35,238 nucleotides of DNA from Bacteroidota bacterium (GCA_017860255.1 JAFNAR010000028.1:1-35238), one strand, 5' to 3'; shown: positions 23,888-33,944, counted from the stretch's first letter. The notes: generated from the letters alone by a model not told the origin. Numbers and translations: made by a program.

Positions 23888-25683
23888 TTAGATGCTCTTT
23901 TGCGGTCTGTTTCGTTAAGTAAAATCTTTCTTATACGAAGATTTTTTGGAGTTACTTCCAAATATTCATCATCAGCAATATACTCCATTGATTCTTCTAA
24001 TGAGAAATGAACTGCTGGTGCAATTGATACTTTATCATCACTTCCTGAAGCTCTCATATTAGAAAGTTTTTTGGTAACTGCAACATTAACAACAATATCA
24101 TCAGGACGATTGTTTTCTCCAATAACCATTCCAGTATAAACTTCTTCACCTGGATCAACGAAAAATCTTCCTCTATCCTGAAGTTTATTTATTGAATATT
24201 CAATAGCAGTTCCTGTTTCTTTAGCAATAAGTGAACCCATTCTTCTTCCTCCAATCTCTCCTTTCCAAGGTTCAAACCCAACAAGGCGATGAGCAATAAT
24301 TGCTTCTCCTTCAGAAACTGTAAGAATATTGTTTCTTAAACCAATAATACCTCTTGAAGGAATTGAAAAGTCTAATTGAGAACGGTCTCCTTTTGGTTCA
24401 ATTGAAATAATTTCACCCTTTCGAAGAGTTACTAATTCAATAACCTTTCCAGCAAATGCTTCAGGAACAACAATTGTTAACTGTTCCATTGGTTCGCATT
24501 TTTTTCCGTCAATTTCTTTTATAATTACTTTTGGTTGTCCAAGTTGAAGCTCATAACCTTCTCTACGCATTGTTTCAATCAAAATTGAAAGGTGTAATAT
24601 ACCTCTTCCGTAAACAATATATGAGTCTGGAGATTCTGTTTCCTTAACTTTTAGTGCTAAGTTCTTTTCCAATTCAGCATAAAGTCTGTCTCTCAAATGT
24701 CGAGAAGTAACAAACTTTCCTTCTTTTCCAAAGAATGGAGAATTGTTGATTGTGAAAAGCATACTCATTGTTGGTTCGTCAATCTTAATTGGAGTTAGTG
24801 GTTCAGGGTTTTCAAGATCGCAAATTGAATCACCAATATCAAAATTATCCATTCCCAAAACAGCACAAATCTCACCTGCTTCAATAACGTTCTTAGTTTT
24901 TTCTTTAGCTAAACCTTCAAAAGTGTAAAGTTCTTTAACTCTTGAACGAATATTATCTCCGTTAGCCTTACATAACAAAACATCCATACCAGCTTGCAAA
25001 GTACCACGAGATAGTCTTCCCACAGCAATTCTTCCAACATAAGAAGAATAATCTAAAGAAGAAATCATTAATTGTGTTGTACCTTCTTCATATTTTGGTT
25101 CTGGAATAACTTCAATTATTTTATCTAAAAGATAAGAAATATCTTCGGTTTGATTTCTAAAGTCTTCACTCATCCATCCTTCTTTTGAAGAACCAAAGAC
25201 AGTTGGAAAATCCAATTGATCTTGAGTTGCTCCTAAATTAAACATAAGGTCAAAAACTTTTTCTTGAGTATGTTCAGGATTACAGTTAGGTTTATCTACT
25301 TTATTTATAACAACAATTGGTTTTAAGTTCAAATCAATTGCTTTTTGCAATACAAAACGAGTTTGAGGCATAGGCCCTTCAAAGGCATCAACTAAAAGTA
25401 AAACTCCATCTGCCATATTTAAAACTCTTTCTACTTCACCTCCAAAATCACTGTGGCCCGGAGTATCAATAATGTTTATCTTAAAGTCTTTGTATTGTAT
25501 AGATACGTTTTTTGATAAAATTGTAATGCCTCTTTCTCTTTCAAGGTCATTATTGTCAAGTATTAATTCTTTTGTTTCTTGATTGTCGCGAAATAGTTTT
25601 GCTTGATAAAGCATTCTATCCACTAAAGTTGTTTTGCCATGGTCAACGTGCGCAATAATGGCAATGTTTCTGATTTTTTTCAT
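23884..25683 (-). CDS. typA: Translational GTPase TypA/BipA
   Basis: Ribosome-associated GTPase related to EF-G and LepA, involved in 50S assembly and stress adaptation. The 599-aa protein is full length: G1 AHVDHGKT (11-18), G3 DTPGHSDFGGE, G4 NKVDKP, then EF-G-like domains and the TypA-specific C-terminal region (GEIGGRRMGSLIAKETGTA). It starts 16 bp after alaS, so is probably read from the alaS promoter. The stop codon abuts the 21-bp repeat array, which would lie in its 3' untranslated region. Confidence 0.95.
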   Translation of the reverse strand: MKKIRNIAIIAHVDHGKTTLVDRMLYQAKLFRDNQETKELILDNNDLERERGITILSKNVSIQYKDFKINIIDTPGHSDFGGEVERVLNMADGVLLLVDAFEGPMPQTRFVLQKAIDLNLKPIVVINKVDKPNCNPEHTQEKVFDLMFNLGATQDQLDFPTVFGSSKEGWMSEDFRNQTEDISYLLDKIIEVIPEPKYEEGTTQLMISSLDYSSYVGRIAVGRLSRGTLQAGMDVLLCKANGDNIRSRVKELYTFEGLAKEKTKNVIEAGEICAVLGMDNFDIGDSICDLENPEPLTPIKIDEPTMSMLFTINNSPFFGKEGKFVTSRHLRDRLYAELEKNLALKVKETESPDSYIVYGRGILHLSILIETMRREGYELQLGQPKVIIKEIDGKKCEPMEQLTIVVPEAFAGKVIELVTLRKGEIISIEPKGDRSQLDFSIPSRGIIGLRNNILTVSEGEAIIAHRLVGFEPWKGEIGGRRMGSLIAKETGTAIEYSINKLQDRGRFFVDPGEEVYTGMVIGENNRPDDIVVNVAVTKKLSNMRASGSDDKVSIAPAVHFSLEESMEYIADDEYLEVTPKNLRIRKILLNETDRKRASK

Positions 25684-25699
25684 CTATTATTTTTAAGTG

Positions 25700-28309
25700 T
25701 TATGCAAAAATTAATTCCTTCGCTTTAAGGATTGCGTCTTGAATCGCTTCAGTATTTTTTCCTCCTGCTGTTGCAAAGAAAGGTTGTCCACCTCCTGAAC
25801 CTTGAATAAGTTTGGATGCTTCTCTAACAATTGAACCAGCATTTTTTCCTTTCTTAACAAGATCTTGAGATAACATTATTATAAGTGTTGGTTTGCTGTC
25901 GAATACACTTCCAGCAATAAATACAAAATTATTATCATTAAAATGATTTTTGAATCTATAAGCAATGTCTTTTATTATGTTTGGAGAAATTGCAAGATTC
26001 AATTCAATATAGTTTACGCCTTCAAATAGTTCTGTTTTATTCTTTAATTGGTCAAAAAGAGAATCGGTTTTTTCCTTTTGGAAATTCTCAATAGATTCTT
26101 TTAGACTATCGTTTTCACTAACTAATTTTTGAATTGCTTGTTGAATATTTGCTTGTTTAAGAGTAAAACGAACATTATCAACCATTGAAGAATAATCGTA
26201 TATAAGTTCCTCTACCTTAGTTCCAGTGATTGCTTCAATTCTTCTAACAGATGCAGCAATTGCTGATTCAGAAACTATCTTAAACATACCTATGTTTCCA
26301 GTAGCGCTAACGTGAGTTCCTCCACATAATTCAATTGAATCACCAAATTGCATCACTCTAACCTTATCTCCATATTTTTCACCAAACAAAGCAACTGCTC
26401 CTAATTTGCGAGCATCATCAATTGGCACTTCTCTCCTATCATTAGCAATTATATTTTGACGAATCATAGCATTTACTTTCATCTCCACTTTTTGAATTTC
26501 TTCATTTGTTAGCTTAGCAAAATGAGAAAAGTCAAAACGTAATCTTTCATCATCAACCATAGAACCTTTTTGTTCAATATGTGAACCCAAAACTTCTTTT
26601 AAAGCATAATGAAGAAGATGTGTTGCTGAGTGATTTGCTTCAATTTTATGTCTTCTTTCAACATTAACATAAGCATTGAAAGATGAATTTACATTTTTAG
26701 GAAGAGAATTAACTAAATGAACTGCCAATCCGTTTTCAGTTTTGGTATTTATAACATTAATCTTTTCTTCATCATTTTCAATGTAACCGCTATCTCCTAT
26801 TTGACCTCCAAGTTCAGCATAGAAAGGAGTTTGGTTGAAAACTAATTGATAGAATGTCTTATCTTTTTGTTTAATTTTTCTGTAACGAAGAATTTCAACT
26901 TCATCATTTAAACTATCGTATCCTAAAAACTTAGTCTTCTCTCCTCCTTTAATTTCCACCCAATCATCAGTGTCAATATGAGCAGCATTTCTTGAGCGTT
27001 CTTTTTGTTGTTGAAGATTTTGCTCAAATCCATTCATATCAACTTCCAATTCTTTTTCCTTAGCCATTAAACAAGTAAGGTCAATTGGGAAACCATAAGT
27101 ATCAAAAAGTTCAAAAGCAAAATTTCCGTCAATAGTTTTATTTGTTAAACTTTCAGTGTATTTTTCAAATTTAATAATACCATTAGATAATGTTCTTAAG
27201 AAAGCTTGTTCCTCTTCTTTAATAACTTTTGAAATTAAGGATTCATTTCGTTTCAACTCTTCAAATTGTCCTCCCATTTTTTCTACTAATAAAGGAACAA
27301 TTTTATACATAAATGGTTCCTTAAATTCTAAGAAAGTATAGCCGTAACGAATAGCACGACGAAGAATTCTACGAATAACATATCCTTGTTTTGCATTGGA
27401 AGGAAGCTGTCCATCGGCAATTGCAAAAGCAACAGCACGAATATGATCAGCACAAACTCTCATTGCAACATCAGCCATTTTGTCTTGACCATAAACCTTG
27501 TTGGACTCCTTAGCTAAGAATTGAATATATGTTTGAAAAATATCTGTTTCGTAGTTTGATTTCTTCTTTTGAATAGCCATACAAAGACGTTCAAATCCCA
27601 TTCCTGTATCAACATGCTTTTCTTTTAAAGGTTCCAAACTTCCATTTGCCAAACGATTAAATTGAATAAAAACCAAGTTCCATATTTCAACAACTAATGG
27701 ATGATCCTTATTCACTAAATCTTTTCCGCTAATTTCTTTCTTCTGATTTTCATCTCTTAAGTCAACATGTATTTCAGAACAAGGACCACAAGGACCTTGA
27801 TCGCCCATTTCCCAAAAATTATCTTTTTTGTTTCCTTCCAAAATCCTATCTTCACTAATTATTTCTTTCCAATAATTATAGCTTTCAATATCTTTTGGTT
27901 GGTTGTCTTTTTCATCACCTTCAAAAACTGTTACATATAAATCTTCAGGGTTTAGTTTAACAACCTTAGTTAAAAACTCCCAAGCCCAAGCAATTGCATC
28001 CTTTTTAAAATAATTGCCAAAAGACCAGTTACCCAACATTTCAAACATTGTATGATGATAAGTATCGTGTCCTACTTCTTCCAAATCATTATGTTTTCCT
28101 GAAACACGTAAACATTTTTGTGTGTCAGCAATACGAGGAGAAATCTTTGGACTGTTTCCCAAGAATATTTCTTTAAACTGATTCATACCAGCATTAGTAA
28201 ACATAAGAGTTGGGTCATTCTTCACAACCATAGAAGCAGAAGGTACAATTGAATGTTCTTTGGAAGCAAAAAAGTCTAAAAATGCAGTACGGATTTCATT
28301 ACTTGTCAT
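25700..28309 (-). CDS. alaS: Alanine-tRNA ligase
   Basis: Charges tRNA-Ala. The 869-aa protein has the class II catalytic core at the start (MTSNEIRTAFLDFFASKEHS; GHDTYHHTMFEMLGNWSFG), the tRNA-recognition region, the editing domain with zinc ligands H560-x3-H564 (NHSATH) and C662-x3-H666 (CGGTH), and the C-Ala region with GGGQPFFATAGG near the end. All editing-site residues that I can recognise are present. It is transcribed divergently from the small gene and mutL. Confidence 0.96.
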   Translation of the reverse strand: MTSNEIRTAFLDFFASKEHSIVPSASMVVKNDPTLMFTNAGMNQFKEIFLGNSPKISPRIADTQKCLRVSGKHNDLEEVGHDTYHHTMFEMLGNWSFGNYFKKDAIAWAWEFLTKVVKLNPEDLYVTVFEGDEKDNQPKDIESYNYWKEIISEDRILEGNKKDNFWEMGDQGPCGPCSEIHVDLRDENQKKEISGKDLVNKDHPLVVEIWNLVFIQFNRLANGSLEPLKEKHVDTGMGFERLCMAIQKKKSNYETDIFQTYIQFLAKESNKVYGQDKMADVAMRVCADHIRAVAFAIADGQLPSNAKQGYVIRRILRRAIRYGYTFLEFKEPFMYKIVPLLVEKMGGQFEELKRNESLISKVIKEEEQAFLRTLSNGIIKFEKYTESLTNKTIDGNFAFELFDTYGFPIDLTCLMAKEKELEVDMNGFEQNLQQQKERSRNAAHIDTDDWVEIKGGEKTKFLGYDSLNDEVEILRYRKIKQKDKTFYQLVFNQTPFYAELGGQIGDSGYIENDEEKINVINTKTENGLAVHLVNSLPKNVNSSFNAYVNVERRHKIEANHSATHLLHYALKEVLGSHIEQKGSMVDDERLRFDFSHFAKLTNEEIQKVEMKVNAMIRQNIIANDRREVPIDDARKLGAVALFGEKYGDKVRVMQFGDSIELCGGTHVSATGNIGMFKIVSESAIAASVRRIEAITGTKVEELIYDYSSMVDNVRFTLKQANIQQAIQKLVSENDSLKESIENFQKEKTDSLFDQLKNKTELFEGVNYIELNLAISPNIIKDIAYRFKNHFNDNNFVFIAGSVFDSKPTLIIMLSQDLVKKGKNAGSIVREASKLIQGSGGGQPFFATAGGKNTEAIQDAILKAKELIFA

Positions 28310-28361
28310 AAAAATACTTGTTTTAGAAGGTTATATAAATTTGCCTTAAACTTAATGAGCC

Positions 28362-28423
28362 TGCAAAATTAGTGAAAAAATGCGGGATATTTTCATTAAA
28401 GAAGAAAAAACACTAATTTTGCA
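28362..28423. promoter_or_regulatory. Divergent promoter pair with mirrored -7 boxes
   Basis: TGCAAAATTAGTG (28362-28374) is the exact inverse of CACTAATTTTGCA (28411-28423). Each contains a TAATTTTG -7 box: minus strand 28371-28364 facing alaS, plus strand 28414-28421 facing the 28462 gene. No clear -33 TTTG was seen for either. Confidence 0.5.
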
Positions 28424-28461
28424 ATAATAAAAGAACCCAAAATTGAAAAAATAATAATATT

Positions 28462-28731
28462 ATGGCATTTTTCACTCCAAAAAAACCTCGCAAATTTGAA
28501 TATAAACCACGCTTTTATGATCCAAAGAAAGAAGAATTGGAACAATTAAAAGCTAAATATGGTCCAATTGAAGGAGAATCATTTAAAAGGAGAATTAATT
28601 TCCGTCAAGCAATGCATGAGAAAAAGGATGAAAAAATTAAAAAACCAATTCCTGTTTTAAGAATTATTTTAATTGCATCTTTGCTATTAATTGCACTGTA
28701 TTTTCTTCTAACATTCGTTGAAAGATGGTAA
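28462..28731 (+). CDS. Small single-pass membrane protein upstream of mutL
   Basis: Unrecognised 89-aa protein. A basic, proline-rich N-terminal half (FFTPKKPRKFEYKPRFYDPK) is followed by a charged helix and one transmembrane segment at about 66-86 (LRIILIASLLLIALYFLLTF). The positive residues before the segment suggest that the N-terminal part lies in the cytoplasm. It starts 41 bp after a -7 box and ends one base before the mutL start, so the two are surely co-transcribed. No function assigned. Confidence 0.75.
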   Translation: MAFFTPKKPRKFEYKPRFYDPKKEELEQLKAKYGPIEGESFKRRINFRQAMHEKKDEKIKKPIPVLRIILIASLLLIALYFLLTFVERW

Positions 28732-28732
28732 T

Positions 28733-30508
28733 ATGCCTAATTTAATTAAAATTCTCCCTCCCAATATTTCTAATCAAATTGCTGCAGGTGAAGTTGTTCA
28801 AAGACCAGCTTCAGTTGTAAAAGAATTAATTGAAAATGCAATTGATGCTAAAGCTACCCATATACAATTAAATATAAAGGACGGAGGAAAAACTCTTATT
28901 CAAGTAATTGATAATGGAACTGGCATGAATGAAGAAGATGCCTTAATTTCTTTTGAACGCCATGCAACATCAAAAATAAAAACATCGGAAGATCTTTTTC
29001 ATCTTACAACAATGGGTTTTCGTGGAGAAGCCCTTGCTTCTATTGCTGCCATTGCTCATGTTGAAATGAGAACCAAACAGGAGAATCAGGAATTGGGTAC
29101 TCTTGTGGAGATGGAAGGAAATGTTTGTAAGAATAAAACTCCAATTGCTTGCGAAAAAGGAACTTCAATTTCAGTTAAGAATCTTTTTTATAATGTTCCT
29201 GCAAGAAGAAATTTTCTAAAAACTGAACAAATTGAAAACAATCATATTCTTGAAGAGTTTATTCGCACCGCACTTATTAATAATGATATTGCTTTTACAT
29301 ATTATAATAATGGTAAGTTAATTCATAAACTTGACAAACAAAATCTAAAAAAGAGAATAATTGACCTTTTCGGTAAGGCATACAATGAAAGACTTTTGCC
29401 AATTGAGGAAGAAATTGATGCAGTTAAGATAAGTGGTTTTATTATTAAGGCTGAATATGTAAAGAAAAATAAATCGGAACAGTATTTTTTTGTAAATAAT
29501 AGGTATATGCGTAATACCTATCTTGCAAACAGCATAGATAGAGCCTATCAAGGTATGATTCAGGAGAAGACCTACCCTGCTTTCTTTATTCATTTGAATG
29601 TAAATCCAGAAAATATTGATGTAAATATTCATCCAACAAAAACCGAAATAAAATTTTTGGATGATAAAGTTATTTATGCTGTTTTATATGCAGCAGCAAA
29701 GAAAAGTTTAGGACAATTCACTCTAATAAATCAATTAGATTTTTCTTTAGATAGTAGTTTTGAGTTTACTCCATTGAAAAAAGGAGAAATGCCTACTATG
29801 CCAAGAACTAATTTTAATCCAGACTATAATCCTTTTGAAAAAGAAACAACTAATAATATTTCATATCATAAGCAAGAAGATATTTTTGAAGATAAGGGAG
29901 TAAACATATTTACTGTTGAGGAAAGTTTTAATACAAACTATTCAAATAATAATCCAGAAGTAATTCAATTTTTGAATAAATATATTATAACAAAAACTAA
30001 AAACAATATATTAATCATCAATCAAGAGAGAGCTTCACAAAGAATACTTTATGATAAGTTTTCTTCAATGGATTTTGCAGATATTTCTTGTCAACAACTT
30101 CTTTTCCCTTACAATCATTTCTTTTCTCCAACTCACACCACTCAACTTTTGGAACTATTGCCAGATATAAGAAAATATGGTTTTGCAATAGAATATCAAA
30201 AAGATGGAAGTTTCAATATTACTGCCACTCCCAATGAAATGAATTCCGATGATGCTCAAATTATATTGGAAGATTTATTGTTTGAATTAAATCAAACAAA
30301 CTTCAACTCTCCTTCTCCTAAAAGTCAGAAAATAGCTTTAACCATGTCTAAAAGATTATCTATAAAGGAAGGTAAACAACTTCAGGATGAAGAAATGTTG
30401 GGAATTGTCGGTCAATTGTTTTCTTCTTCCAATTGCGAAATAAGTCCTTTTGGAAAGAAGATACTTCATAAATTAGATGCACAAGAAATTGATAATATAT
30501 TTGGATAA
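28733..30508 (+). CDS. mutL: DNA mismatch repair protein MutL
   Basis: Mismatch-repair ATPase that links MutS to strand removal. I use the ATG at 28733 (591 aa); the longer frame from a TTG at 28718 overlaps the previous gene and adds residues not typical of MutL. The GHKL ATPase motifs are intact: ELIENAIDAKATHIQ, IDNGTGM and TMGFRGEALASI. In the C-terminal domain the site where endonuclease MutLs carry DQHA-x2-E-x4-E reads NQERASQRILYD, so the metal-binding D and H are replaced. The ATPase part is therefore ordinary, but nicking activity is doubtful. Confidence 0.93.
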   Translation: MPNLIKILPPNISNQIAAGEVVQRPASVVKELIENAIDAKATHIQLNIKDGGKTLIQVIDNGTGMNEEDALISFERHATSKIKTSEDLFHLTTMGFRGEALASIAAIAHVEMRTKQENQELGTLVEMEGNVCKNKTPIACEKGTSISVKNLFYNVPARRNFLKTEQIENNHILEEFIRTALINNDIAFTYYNNGKLIHKLDKQNLKKRIIDLFGKAYNERLLPIEEEIDAVKISGFIIKAEYVKKNKSEQYFFVNNRYMRNTYLANSIDRAYQGMIQEKTYPAFFIHLNVNPENIDVNIHPTKTEIKFLDDKVIYAVLYAAAKKSLGQFTLINQLDFSLDSSFEFTPLKKGEMPTMPRTNFNPDYNPFEKETTNNISYHKQEDIFEDKGVNIFTVEESFNTNYSNNNPEVIQFLNKYIITKTKNNILIINQERASQRILYDKFSSMDFADISCQQLLFPYNHFFSPTHTTQLLELLPDIRKYGFAIEYQKDGSFNITATPNEMNSDDAQIILEDLLFELNQTNFNSPSPKSQKIALTMSKRLSIKEGKQLQDEEMLGIVGQLFSSSNCEISPFGKKILHKLDAQEIDNIFG

Positions 30509-30597
30509 ACAAATGTATTATTGCTATTTTTGAAAGTATTATTGCATTAAGAATGTAAAATTTAATAGCATTGACCTATAAAATATAATTTTATTTG

Positions 30598-30605
30598 TAT
30601 CTTTG
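30598..30605 (+). promoter_or_regulatory. -7 box upstream of the 30651 gene
   Basis: TATCTTTG followed by C, 45 bp before the start. A TTG lies 24 bases further upstream, longer than the usual spacing. Confidence 0.45.
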
Positions 30606-30650
30606 CTTTTCATATAAATGAATTATTTATCAATCTAATATCATTAAAAG

Positions 30651-31706
30651 ATGTTGAAAAATAGAACATATTTATTAATAGCTTTGTTATTTTGCAGTGT
30701 TTTTGTGTCTAAAGCACAGATAGTTCCAGTTACAACTTCCGATTATGGCCTGTTGGGCTATCCTCTTAGTGTTCGCTATCAAAAATATGAAACTGATACT
30801 AATTATAAACAAAAAGATAAAAGAACAAGTTTTATTGATGATTATCAAATGACTTTTAATGATAACAGACGATTGATTGAAAGACAACATTATATTGGAG
30901 GAAACAAAGATAGATTTTCTGTTTTTACTTATGATGATGTAACTCGTGATTTATTAAAGGAAGAGTTGTTTGAAGCAAATAAAAAGATTGTTTCTACAAT
31001 TACTCATAAATATGGATATCTTGGACGCTTGGAAGAAGTTGTGGAAGTAAATTATCCAGCTTCTTTGGGTGGAGCAAATAAAATGGTATCTCGCCAAACA
31101 TATAAATGGAATCCAAAAGGTCAACTTTCAGAATATTCTATTTATGGAGATGATGCTTCAAGACAAAAAACAATTCAATATTTCTATGGTCCTCAAGACA
31201 GTTTAATTTATACTTTAACTACTTACGGATATAATAAAAACATTGAAAAAACAACTTATAAAAGGAACTTTGCTCATTATCTAATTGAAATGACAATGTT
31301 TCGTAATGATATTCAAACAAGAAGAGAAACTTACGATTTGAACGATCAATACCAAGTTATTGGTAAGAAAGTATATAATGGAAAAAACAAATTAACCCTT
31401 ACTTATACCTATACTTATGATGAACATAATTATATGTTATCTGAAATTGCTAAAGATGAAAAAGAAAGATGGGCAATTGAGTATTACTATAAGTATGAAA
31501 AGGATAAATTCTTCAATTGGACAAAGAAAACAACTTATGATGGTTGGGAACCTAAATATATTGAAACAAGAGAGTTCAATTATTCAAAGAAGGATCATTT
31601 CTATGATGACTTAAAGGATGCTGACCAAAAGAAAGTTATTAAAGTTCAAGAAGTACCACCAGCAAATTTAAAATTCCAACAAGAAACTGAAGCTCGTTCA
31701 GAATAG
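30651..31706 (+). CDS. Secreted protein with YD-like strand repeats, function unknown
   Basis: Unrecognised protein of 351 aa with a signal peptide (residues 1-22; core LLIALLFCSVFVSKA). The mature part alternates aromatic and polar residues in strand-like repeats such as HKYGYLGRLEEVVEV, QTYKWNPKGQLSEYSIYGDD and YTYTYDEHNYMLSEI, loosely like YD repeats. There is no T9SS sorting domain, so a periplasmic or outer-membrane-attached location is more likely. It has its own -7 box. Its stop codon lies inside the 3' end of the convergent recN gene. Confidence 0.7.
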   Translation: MLKNRTYLLIALLFCSVFVSKAQIVPVTTSDYGLLGYPLSVRYQKYETDTNYKQKDKRTSFIDDYQMTFNDNRRLIERQHYIGGNKDRFSVFTYDDVTRDLLKEELFEANKKIVSTITHKYGYLGRLEEVVEVNYPASLGGANKMVSRQTYKWNPKGQLSEYSIYGDDASRQKTIQYFYGPQDSLIYTLTTYGYNKNIEKTTYKRNFAHYLIEMTMFRNDIQTRRETYDLNDQYQVIGKKVYNGKNKLTLTYTYTYDEHNYMLSEIAKDEKERWAIEYYYKYEKDKFFNWTKKTTYDGWEPKYIETREFNYSKKDHFYDDLKDADQKKVIKVQEVPPANLKFQQETEARSE

Positions 31707-33350
31707 AAGTTCTTTTGCAAGAGCTTTTGCTGAAGGAGTTATTTTACCATCAGATATTATTGTAGCAATTTCCTCTATCCTTTCTTCTTGAGAAAGGATT
31801 TTCATTTCTGAATATGTTGATTCCTCAGTATTATTCTTATATACTTTAAAATGAGAATCTGCTTTTGCAGCTATTTGTGGTAAATGCGTAATTGCAATAA
31901 CTTGATGGTTTTGGCTAATTTGTTTCATTATATTACCAACCTTTGAAGCAATATCTCCACTGACACCAGTATCAATTTCATCAAAGATAATTGTAGGCAT
32001 ATCTCCTTTATTATTCATAACTGCTTTTAAAGCGAGCATTAAACGAGAAAGCTCTCCTCCTGAAATTACCTTTGAAATAGGTTGCAACTCCCCTCCTTTA
32101 TTTGCATTAAACAAAAACTCAATATCGTTTTCACCATTTGAAGATAAAGTAGAGTTTTCAGTTATTTTTATTTTCAAAACTGCATCCTTCATCCCCATAT
32201 CCAAAAGTAAAGGAAGAATTTCTTTTTCTATACTTTGAGAAGAAAGTTTTCTTTCTTTGGTAATATCTTTTGCCAAAAGGTTAAGTTTTGAGAAAACTTT
32301 CTTTTCTTCTTTCTTTAATTTTTCAATCTTATCTGATAAATTGGATGAAAGTAAAAGCTTTTCATCAATATCATCTCTTACCTTAAGTAATTCTTCTAAA
32401 GAATTGACAGCGTGTTTTTTTTCTAATTTATAAATTATCTCTAAACGTTCTTGCAAAAGCAAAAGTCTTTCAGAATTTATATTAATTGAATCACCCAAAA
32501 TAATAAGTTCAGAAAGAATATCTTTTAATTCAATGTAAGAAGAATCTAATCTTTTAAATATTTCTTCCAATGATTTGTGATGAGAAGCAATTTTTGAAAT
32601 GTTTTGACGTGTTAATTGAATAAGATTTATTGCTCCAAGAGCTTCTTCTGCTTCTAAATAATTAATTGATTCAATTATATTTGTTTTAATCTGTTCTGCA
32701 TTGGTCAATAAATCAATTTCCTGTTCCAACTCTTCCTTTTCTCCAAGAATTAAATTTGCACTTTCAAATTCATCACTCAAAAATTGGTAATATGAAGCTT
32801 CTTTTTGAAATTCAGCCTCTTTTGTTTCCAAATCAGAAATTTCATTAGTTAATTTTCTCCATTGAGAATAAAGAGATTGATAGTTAGTAAATAAAGTTTG
32901 ATTATCAATATATGAATCAATAATTGAAAATTGGAATGATGAGTTTTTAAGGGTTAAGGTGTTATGTTGAGAATGAATATCAATTAATCTCTCTCCCAAT
33001 TCTTTCATTGTATTTAGCTGAACGGGAGTATCATTTATAAAAGCTCTTGATTTCCCATTTGAAGTAATTTCTCTTCTAATTGTTGTTTGAAAAGAATAAT
33101 CCAAATCATTTGCCTCAAAGAAAGCATTGAATGAATCATCTAATTCAAAAACAGCCTCAACAATACATTTCTTTTCCTTATCCCAAAGCACATTTGAATC
33201 AGCTCTTTGACCTAAAATTAAGCCTAAAGCTCCAAGCATTATAGACTTTCCTGCTCCTGTTTCTCCTGTTATAGCAATAAAACCCCTATTAAAGGGAATA
33301 TCCATTTTTCTTATTAGAGCGTAGTTTTCTATTTTTAAATTTTGTAGCAT
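31698..33350 (-). CDS. recN: DNA repair protein RecN
   Basis: SMC-like ATPase that acts at double-strand breaks. The 550-aa protein has Walker A GETGAGKS (29-36), long coiled-coil arms through the middle (about 160-370), the ABC signature ISGGELSRLMLALKAV and Walker B TIIFDEIDTGVSG, then the HLPQIAAKAD segment. Its 3' end overlaps the convergent neighbour by nine bases, leaving no room for a terminator between them. It follows an unrelated hypothetical gene by 68 bp. Confidence 0.95.
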   Translation of the reverse strand: MLQNLKIENYALIRKMDIPFNRGFIAITGETGAGKSIMLGALGLILGQRADSNVLWDKEKKCIVEAVFELDDSFNAFFEANDLDYSFQTTIRREITSNGKSRAFINDTPVQLNTMKELGERLIDIHSQHNTLTLKNSSFQFSIIDSYIDNQTLFTNYQSLYSQWRKLTNEISDLETKEAEFQKEASYYQFLSDEFESANLILGEKEELEQEIDLLTNAEQIKTNIIESINYLEAEEALGAINLIQLTRQNISKIASHHKSLEEIFKRLDSSYIELKDILSELIILGDSININSERLLLLQERLEIIYKLEKKHAVNSLEELLKVRDDIDEKLLLSSNLSDKIEKLKKEEKKVFSKLNLLAKDITKERKLSSQSIEKEILPLLLDMGMKDAVLKIKITENSTLSSNGENDIEFLFNANKGGELQPISKVISGGELSRLMLALKAVMNNKGDMPTIIFDEIDTGVSGDIASKVGNIMKQISQNHQVIAITHLPQIAAKADSHFKVYKNNTEESTYSEMKILSQEERIEEIATIISDGKITPSAKALAKELLF

Positions 33351-33418
33351 TTTATCTATATCTTCGGATTAGTAAGTATATATAAAGTATTGTGATTTAA
33401 GTAATTTAATTCAGGTTA

Positions 33419-33913
33419 TTAGTCTTTAGAATAGGTACTGTTAATCATTTCAAATATAATTTCTTTAAGCTGATTAGGACTTAATTTATCAATAAATGGT
33501 TTTAAATCCTCCACCTTTCTTCCTTCATTAAGAATAGAAGTAAGTTTTTGCATTTCATCTTCAGCAAAATACTTAATTAACATATCAGCTATATTTCTAT
33601 TTTGATTGCTATTAAACTTATTATTATTGTTTTGAAGTGAAGAATTATAAGACTCCAAAATAAACATTAACTTATTAAACTCCTTAATTGAAAGTTCTTT
33701 TTCAATTAAAAAAAGAGTTTCTTTAAATCTATCGTATATTTCATCCTTAGAAAAGTTACTCTCAATAAATTTTGTAGCATTTATTGCCCATTTCAAATAC
33801 TTGTTTTGGTCTTTAAACGAAAACGTAGCGTAAAGCCCACCACCATTATCAGGATAAATACCCTTTTGAATATCATACCCTTCCTTAATAATATCACTTA
33901 ATGTTGTATTCAT
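33419..33913 (-). CDS. Hypothetical cytoplasmic protein
   Basis: Unrecognised protein of 164 aa without signal peptide or membrane segment. It is mostly helical with a glycine turn near the start (YPDNGGGLYATFSFKDQNKY), an asparagine-rich linker at about 93-107 (NNNNKFNSNQNRN) and an acidic C-terminal half. It follows the TPR gene by 31 bp on the same strand, so the two may be a pair, and precedes recN. No function assigned. Confidence 0.6.
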   Translation of the reverse strand: MNTTLSDIIKEGYDIQKGIYPDNGGGLYATFSFKDQNKYLKWAINATKFIESNFSKDEIYDRFKETLFLIEKELSIKEFNKLMFILESYNSSLQNNNNKFNSNQNRNIADMLIKYFAEDEMQKLTSILNEGRKVEDLKPFIDKLSPNQLKEIIFEMINSTYSKD

Positions 33914-33944
33914 AATATATTATTCTTTATTTCTTCATTAATTA

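Noticed and set aside
28718..28732. Longer MutL start at a TTG
   Set aside because: It overlaps the preceding gene, adds five atypical residues, and a good ATG follows at once.
30515..30545. Direct repeat GTATTATTGC spaced by 21 bp after mutL
   Set aside because: Only ten AT-rich bases in two copies and no palindrome; too weak to link to the 21-bp array.
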